Source: Phoronis australis (Eukaryota; Phoronida; Phoronidae). Taken from it: a stretch of DNA of 40,547 bases. Of the stretch, positions 23,301 to 32,300 are shown piece after piece. The notes under the pieces were generated by a model, which saw nothing but the letters and a program-made list of their open reading frames with translations, was not told the origin of the DNA and searched no databases. Position 1 is the stretch's first letter. Every line of letters starts with the position of its first letter. Location: assembly GCA_002633005.1 (NCBI GenBank), contig NMRA01000504.1, forward strand, positions 275,571 through 316,117, written 5' to 3'. Both the position numbers and the translations under genes were made by a program.

Positions 23301-26300
23301 TCAATTATTAGAGTCTTCTTAAAAATCTTTTAAATTCCACCAGGAACAAAATACTTTCATGAAATCATCAGAATGTATACTGTGCCCAGGGTAGGTTAAT
23401 CATAGTTTTACCGTCGTCGAGATGATGGATTGCTTGCCATCACCCTCAGGTGGGACATATTCCTCGATAATACCACCAGTGCAGCTGATGTTCAGAGCGC
23501 GCTCCGTGAAGGTACGTGGTGGCAAACGGCCCTCTCGCTTCATGTGTGATCTCATCTCATCTGGACTCATTTTCTGCTCCATGCGAAGCTTGTCAAAATC
23601 AGGTAGATCAATCTGCAAAGGAGAGAATGCATGTTAAACCAGGCATACATTCAGACTGGCTTTTAGAACACTGCGATGCATAAAGGTCAATGTTACCACC
23701 TCTAGAGGTCAAAACATGTTTTCATACACGATTCCATCATATACATCACGTCTGTCCAGGTTAATAAGTACGTTTCTGGCTAAACACCCACACCATGAAT
23801 CCTCCAAACGTTCACTATAAATACATGTGTTTGGTCATACCTAACCTGAACCCACTTCTATTTGGGTACATGTTTTGACCAAACTCTTAAATAGAGTTGT
23901 TGTTATTTAGTGAACCTTTACAGCTTCATTTCACCTCGTTTACCAGGCTAAAACTGAAAACTGAATTGGACCTTTTACCCTGATAAAATTAGTCATTCCT
24001 TCTTGTGTTACCAACAAGAACGTGGAAGCCATCAAAGATTCAAGAAAACACTTCACAATGTATAGGAGTTGGCCTCCCCTAAATTGTAGATTTGAAAATG
24101 GTGCACGTACACATTGCCTTTGATAAGCCTGGTAATGTTTCAAACCCAAAGCGCTTCAGTTAAGAAATCAACATCGACAGCTAGCTAAACAGGGGTGATT
24201 GCACCTATAAATGGAGCAGAGGTTTTTGTGCTTTGACTAGTATGTAAACACATTAAACTTGTATTGGAATCAAAGACAACAATCCACCCCACCAACTCCA
24301 TGCTCTTATCATCACTTCAGTATGCTGATTACTGTCACAGACACACACCAACTAATCGAACTTGTCTTTAAATGACGTCTTGCGTGGCACGGAGGTTGGC
24401 TATATTATAGAACACAATGATAATGAGTTATCGCTTCGTTCTGAGGTTTGTCTACTATGTAAGCAATTACTCATTATCATTATCATTATCATTATTTAGG
24501 GAAGCTTAACCTTGATCACGCTCTTATCAAGCACAATGTGAATGTCCATTTACAGAAAATATCCTCATGACTTAGTTATTAGAATGTTTAGTGATGACGT
24601 GTCATGGCAGTAGATGACGCAATTTGGACAGTCACGGAAATAAGAACAGACATGGCATCACACTAGGTGTCAAAATGATGTCACGCTAAACATTCCTATA
24701 ATATTGCCAACTCAACGCCGAAAAAATTTTACTGCTGTAATGACCAACATGATTGCAATTCACTGCATGTCCGGATTAGTTCAGGTAACACCAATGCTTG
24801 AGTGGAAAATTTTCAGAAGTCCATGCTCAACATAAACCCTTTGTGACAGGCTGAGTGTTAACCTACATGACTATGGTATGTTTCAATGATGATGAAGAAG
24901 TTAAGCATGTGCGGGGTTGCAGTCTAAATGACATTTTAGGTGAAGGATGATCCTTCACAAATGCACCAAATTATAGTTAATAAACATTTAGTAATTTTAT
25001 GGTAAAAAAAATTCACGCATCAGGTGATATGATTTCCATAATAACAGGAATGTGTTTTTTCCAAAAGACATGATTCTTCATGACGATTCCAGAATTTTCC
25101 ACAAATATGCCTTTTTTCGTGCAAAACGTGCAAACTCTGAAGCTTTGTTATGAAATTTCGTCAGGCTACAAACACGCAATGAGGTCAATACAGAAATCTG
25201 GGCATTGTTTTCATGCCACAAGACTGTGCTCGTCACAAATTTTAAAGATATAATCAGGTTATCCTACAAAACATATTTAAGAAACTCGATCCTTGTTAAT
25301 AAAGATATCCTATCACCTTAAAGTCATTACCTTCAATACTTTTGCCTTTCTCTCTTTCTTCCACTTTGGATGCCAGTGTTTGTTGTTTACTCTGGTCCTA
25401 GTCTGCATGGTCCATAGGGCAGGCAGACACTTGTGCACTGTCTGCAATACAGTGAAAATACACGTTTAAAATATATGGTTCCGGTTGTATACATAATTAA
25501 CCACTTTCTTCAATTTCAAAAACACAGAGTATAATTCGTATACTTTTTCTGGATTTGAAAGCAGATTAGTGGAGAATACGCTCTACAGGTGGCGCTTCCA
25601 GTCATTATCAAGTTGCCAAATTCTTTTCAGTTATCAGTTTACTGTCTAAGTACCGATACGATTTCCATGATATTCATCGAATAAGTACTATTACCAATGC
25701 ATTATTTTTATTGCTATGCTTTACAGGGCTCGACATAACGAGCTGCAGGTCGCATTTGCGACCTGAAATTTGGAAATGCGAGCTGAGATTCTTGTCAGCT
25801 CGTATCAAGTCGCAAAATGCGACCTTGAATTTCCAACAAATGCGAGCTGAGTTTTTACAGTTCTCGGCAGATACTTGGCAAATATAAAGCAACTATTGTT
25901 AATCCGACCATTACTTGGTTGTTGCCAAATCCAAGTTCAAAAGACCACTAACGGAGAACAGCCCTCCCAATGACTTTTATGCAAGTCGCGTGACCATGGG
26001 ATATGCAGAATCGATCTTTGACACATTTCAATGGCTAACATTTTCGGCCACTTTTGCAAATTTCCGGATTTGCCGAAGAAAGTTTCGGACCACGTAACAT
26101 TTGATGAAACCTCACAAAACAGTGGTGTACGTTTCGATTAATTCTTAAGCGATCAACTTATTAAACTTAGTGGTGGACAAATATGTTTGTTTTTCGCTTA
26201 AGATGTCCTTATTCCCTTTACTAAATATCCACGACAATACCCTGATATCGCACTGCGGCACTGGTCGGTCCCGTTGTTAGCGTGCAAGCGGTCCCGGCTA

Positions 26301-29300
26301 GACAATCGTGACTTAGATATGTGCGCCTCGTTTTTATCCCATAAGACAGCCAAAGTGAAAATGACAACCTATTAATCCCCAAACTTTCAGTTGCCAAGAA
26401 ATTCTCAAACCCCATTACTTGTTTCTGGGGTTACGTGTGCGAAATATGATTTGTCTTTCACACGGTTGCAAACGTAAAGTGTAGGCCTATTCCAGCAATT
26501 CAAGTGCGTGAACTCACGCGTGCGCACCGTTTCAAAGCTGCACATCAAAAGAGAACAGCGGCAGTCCTAAATGAAAGAGTATACCGGCTTGGCTCTGTTA
26601 AGCATCCGGGTGCCAATGGTTTAGTTGAAAATGAATTCATAGAGTTCCTGCGGTTATAAAAGACCTGATGTTTTACGATATTCCCCGGGACGGATGCAAG
26701 CCAGAACTGATATTTTCCGGTTCCGATGTTTCTCGAGGTCGATGTTCTCTGAACCCTATATTCTATGCCCGTATCCAGCTATTGCAACTAAACAGGTACT
26801 AGATGAGAAATTGTGGTTAGCGAAATTTTTATTTTTCTCTTCATACACCGGCAACTTTTCGCTCCCCGCACCACCGCCGCCGTAAACATGTTCAGACTCC
26901 AATAGAAACAATCACGTTCCAGCTGAAGCGGGCAATTAAAAACAAAATTATTCCGGGTGACTAAAAAGGGTACAGTGTAGGTGGTAAGTAAGTCACCCCT
27001 ACTAGATGGAGTTTGCCTCGCAAAATCGTATTATTATAGTGTTTCTTACCATTGTAGTCTTTTAATGTCTTATTACCGCAAACACAAAGGTGAACGACTA
27101 TGCTAAGGCACAAGCCTACTCCCTACCTTTGAAATGTTTCACAATAATGCTCACTGATCTACTAAGCGTTCCCCCTCAACTTTTCCAATTAAGCGCCCAC
27201 CGTTTAGGCCAGCGCCCATCATATCGCACTACAAACGACCGCGCGTGGTTTTTAAAATTGACTCGCAGCCTATATGGTGTGTCACTCTCATTTTACAAAA
27301 CAAATTCCGTTTTCAAAAAACGTCTCTTCTCAATATATAAAAACCAAATCCCGGCTTTGTTTTATACCTCCAAAAGAAAGTTAAGACTAGTGACATGCGT
27401 GTCGTTTTGTGACTGACCTATTTTTCCCGTACCAAGAAGGTATTGAGCAAACTTGCCATTACCAGATGGAAACTCGCACGGATGGAGTCTGGAATTATTT
27501 GAAGGCTATTCACTTCATGGAAAACTAATTGTTGAGTACGTAAACAGCATAAGTACCACATTTTTGTTGTGAAATTTGCACTGAATTGTTTATTCGGTTA
27601 AAGCATCGTTTCACGGATTTTTTTGCGACAGACGTTTTTCAAACATGAGTTAAGTTGCAAAATTTGGGCTGCGAACAAAAAGCGGACGAAATTTGCCCTC
27701 GGAGTTAGTTTGAATCTTTAACGACTTTGATGACCGCCAGTAGCAGGTCAGACCTAGCAAAATCCCGGATACTTTTTCAACGGGCGTTTTCTCCCTTTTC
27801 AAATCGCACACTTAGCTACTCGAATGCACGTGTCAGTTAGAGAGCACTAATTCAACTTTCACGTCGGGAACTTGACTTGTGCTCTACATAGAGACTTTCA
27901 ATGGCGGTCGTGAAGAACAGTAACGCCGTACCTACATGAACGAAGTCACTTTTGGGATCTGAAATTTGTGAGTATTTAACGCCGCAAGAAAGAGCATAAT
28001 CCAAAGATTTTCTCGATGATCTAAAATCAATTTTGGCGCGTAAAATGGCGGGAAAATTTTGCGACCTGGCATTTATGAATGCCAGCTGGATTTTGGAAAT
28101 GCGACCTGGGATTCTGGCTAGGTCGCAAAATGCGACCTGGCGATTTTAATAGCGTCGAGCCCTGCTTTATACTTCATGGTTCATATTCGCTGATATTTAT
28201 GTTCCCCCCCCTATATTGTTTGAGATGACGATCATTTATCTTGCTATCAGTCAACTCAGAACTGAACAAAAGTGCATTGATCAGAAATACCTGTGGGTTA
28301 CTCTCTTATTTGTTGAGGCAAAGCCAAAAAGTGACCGGCTAACCGCTTATGATGTCGGTGCTATGCCCACACCCTGGATGTACAAACATGCAACAGGTGA
28401 CAAGGACTTGGGCTTTCAATAGAATTGCTCAAAATATGCAGACTTTCCTACGCGCAGCTACCAGCTTTGAGCAACACAGCTAAAATCGAAACAACGAGCG
28501 GCCCGGTCACAACATGAGAACAAATCGGTGCAAAGCTGTATATTTAGTATACTGCTCTGTACCAAGGCTAGCCCACATATAGCCTTGATACAAAGCTGCA
28601 TATTAAATATATAGCTTTGTACCAATGTGGGTAAAAAAGTGGTAAGATAAAATCTGACACAAAATTAGTGTCATTAAAAACTAGTCTTCCTTGAGTAAAC
28701 TAAATTATTTAACGGTGTTGGAAAAAATGTTGTTCTACCATTATTCTGCTGCTAAAGTTGTGGAGCGATTTTTAGCGACGGCTTTCGGCGCAACGAAATA
28801 TTGCGTCACCTATTTACCATTTTCTTTTTTCGCTGATTCTTCAATAAACAACAAATTATCGGAACTGGTTTCACTTCATTATAAGTTTTTAGAATTTTGA
28901 TACTGAAAAACTGAATTTCAAAAGAAATTTTGTTGCTGCCAAGCAATCATCATCTCAGGAGAGATGTTGCAAAAATTTAGGAAATGGCACGTGTGCGTAC
29001 CGTTTTCAAAATGACGACATACTTTTCATTGTTAGAAAGGGCAGAGTTACACAAAAAAATGACATTTATCAGGGCTCGACGCTATTAAAATCGCCAGGTC
29101 ACATTTTGCGACCTACCCAAAATCCCAGGTCTCATTTTCAAAATCCAGCTCGCATTCGTAAATGCCAGGTCTCAAAATTTTCCCGCCATTTTCATGTGTC
29201 AAAATAGATTTTTTAGATCATCGAGAAAATGTTTGGATTATGCTCTTACCTGCAGCGTTAAATACTCACAAATTTCGGAGCTCAAAATTGACTTCATTCA

Positions 29301-32300
29301 TGCATGTACGGCCTTAGTGTTCTTCACGACCGCTTTTGAAAGACTCTAGAGCGCAAGGCAAGTTGCCGACGTGAATGTTGAATGAGTGCTCTCTAACTGA
29401 CTTGTGCATTCGAGTAGCTAAATTTGCGATGTGAAAAGGGAGAAAATGCCCGTTGAAAAAGTATCCGGGATTTTGTTAGATCTGGCCTGGTACTGGCTGT
29501 CATCAAAGTCGTTAACGATTCAAACTAACTCGGGTAATGGCGAGTTACCTCAGTCCTCAATACCTTCCAAATACGGGGAAAATAGGTCAGTCACAAAACG
29601 ACACGCGTGTCACTAGTGTTAACTTTCTTTCCGAGGTATAAAACAAAGCCGGGATTTGGTTTTTACATATAATTGTGAAAAGACGTTTTTGAAAACTGAA
29701 GTTGTGTAAAATGAAAGTGACACACCATATAAGCTGCGTGTCAATTTTAAACCATACGCGATCGTTTGTAGTGCGCTATGATGGGCGCTAGCTTTAACTG
29801 TGGGCGTTTAATTGGAAATTCTCAAAATTTAAGGGGGGGGGGGACTTTTAATAGATCAGTGAGCGCTTATTATGAAACACTTTAAAGGTAGGGAGTGGGC
29901 TTGTGCGTGAGCATAGTCGTTAACCTCAGTGTTTGCGGTAATAAGATATTAATTTAAAACGCTGCAATGGTAAGAAACGTTATAATAATACGATTTCGCG
30001 AGACAAACTCCATCTAGTATAGGGTGACTTTCTGGATATTGTTACCACCTACATTGTACCCTTTTTAGCCACCCAGAATGATTTTGTTTTGAATTGCCCG
30101 CTTCAGCCAGACAAGATTGTTTCCATAGGAGTCTGAACATTTCACGGCGACGGTGGTTTGGGGAGCGAAAACTGAGTTGCCGGGGGGGGGTGTATATATA
30201 AAGAGAAGGATGAAAAGTTCGCTAACTTGAACCACAATTTTGCATCTAGTGCCAGTTTAGTTGCAATAGCTGGCTACGGGCGTAGAATACAGGGTTTACG
30301 GAAAATCGACCTCGGGAAACATCGGAACAGGAAAACGTCAGTCCAGGGTTATATCGGTACCGGGACATCGGGTCTTTTATAACCGCTGGGAATCGGAGTT
30401 CATTTTCAAATAAAACGGAGCCGGCATACTCTTTCATTTAGGACTGTCATTGTTTTTTGAAGTGGTGCGCACGAGTGAGTTCACGCACTGAAATCGCTGG
30501 AGTAGGCCTACACTTTGCGTTGGCAACAACGTGTGAAAAACAAATCATCACGTAGCCCCATAAACAAGAAAAGGGTTTGAGAATTTCTTGGCAACTGTTT
30601 GGCGATTATTAAGGTTGTCATTTTCACTTTGGCTGTCTTAATACGATAAAAAGGAGAAGCACATCTCAGTCTAAGTCACGATTGTCTACCGGGACCGCTT
30701 GCGCGCTAACAGTGCCGCAGTGCGATATCAGGGATATTGTCATAGATATTTGGTACATGTAATAAGGACATCTTATGTGAAAAATAAACATTTTTGTCCA
30801 CCCCAAAGTTTGGTAAGTTGATCGCTTAAGAATTAGTAGAAACACCGTTGTTTTGTGAAGTTTTATCACGTGTTAAGCAGTGGCCCGAAACTTTCTTCGG
30901 CGAATCCGGGAATTTACAAAAGTGGCCGAAGGTGCTAGCCAATGAAACGCATCAAAGATCGATTCTGCATATCCCATGTCCACACGACTTGCTTACAAGT
31001 CATCGGGAGGGCTGTTCTCGGTTAGTGTTCTTTTGAACTTGAATTTGGCAACAACCAAATAACGGTCGGATTAACAAGAGCTGCTTCGTATTTGCCAGGT
31101 ATCTGTTGAGAAGTGATTTATACTCAGCTCGCATTCGTTGGAAATTTCAGGTCGCATTTTGCGACTTGATACGAGCTGACAAAAATCTCAGCTCGCATTT
31201 CCAAATTTCATTATGTCGAGCCCTATTTATTGCATTGTTTTTCACTTCAACTAGCGAGGACAGCATTCTTCAGCGAATCGCGTCGCGTATCTGTCACCGT
31301 GTTAAATTCGCTCACTACAATCGGAAAAAATAACTCAAAAATGTAATAAATGTGAATAAAAGTTATTGCAAAGTATGAAAGAATATATTGTTTTACTTAT
31401 CTAATAATCTTTTTTTGTCGCAAAATTCGTTTAATAATACTTTGCACGAGTTTTTTGCAGGGACGTGACCGATTTTTCAGACCAAAATGGATGCCGGTAA
31501 AAATGACTGCTATTTGGTTTTCAACCCAGGAGAAGACTAAACTCGCGAATTTTTACGTGAAACTTCGTGAAAGAACAAAAGGGAGTCTTGCGAACACGAT
31601 TATGTAAGTAGTTTTCACTTTCCTGCACTTAAAAGTTGAGAAAGTCGCCTTTTCCCGCGACCTTCAACTTCGAGCTGAATTTATTGGTATATAGCATAAT
31701 TTGCGAATGTAATGAACTGTATTCCGCACTAAAGGGTTCATTAATGAACTATTTCAAACACTTGTTCTAAACGAACATTTCGTCAATTTCTGACAATCGG
31801 GCGAATTTCTGACTCACTTCGTAGTTCCGGGTACTGCCGCTAGGGGTGGTCCTGTGAATCGCGTTGAATGTTTGGTTTACAATACTGAAGCACTTCAACT
31901 TTTCCTGATGAAAACTCAATGTAAAAGAGAACTAAACAGTCATTTCTCGTAGTGAGAACAATGATTCTTATATTTAAGTTTTTTTTTTCTATTTTGTTTC
32001 ACATTTTTGTTGGTCAAGCCACTGATAGACTTGGGTTGGCTTGCTGCCAGAGAAGTCCACACCCATCTTGCCTTGTTGGTCATGACATTTTATTCAGAAT
32101 ATGTCAAGATAGAAAATGAAAATGTTTTAATTTTAGATTAAACAAATATTACAAATGTACAGTTCTACTGCAGTCCTGTGTTTCCAAGACTTTGTGGTCC
32201 ACTACTTTGAAACATACATGCTTTCGATAAACTTTTTTTCTGACCACGGGCCAGTATATATAGTTTTTAACGGAACAATTGAGGTTTGCCTAGACTGTTC

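Larger units (their letters stand above)
25724..28164 (+). mobile_element. Non-autonomous DNA transposon-like element, copy 1
   Basis: 2441 bases, from CAGGGCTCGAC (25,724-25,734) to GTCGAGCCCTG (28,154-28,164), an 11-base perfect terminal inverted repeat. It is flanked by a 5-bp duplication, CTTTA at 25,719-25,723 and 28,165-28,169. Both ends carry subterminal copies of GGTCGCATTT / AAATGCGACC and the related GCGAGCTG motif. No transposase-like frame is seen. A CAGGG terminus and 5-bp duplication fit some hAT-like groups, but the superfamily is inferred. It is longer than copy 2 mainly by a ~230-base internal segment near 27.4-27.7 kb and about 26 bases near the left end. Confidence 0.85.

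Noticed and set aside
25724-31225. Single large palindrome formed by an inverted duplication
   Set aside because: Each arm has its own terminal repeats and its own distinct 5-bp target duplication, which fits two separate insertions better.
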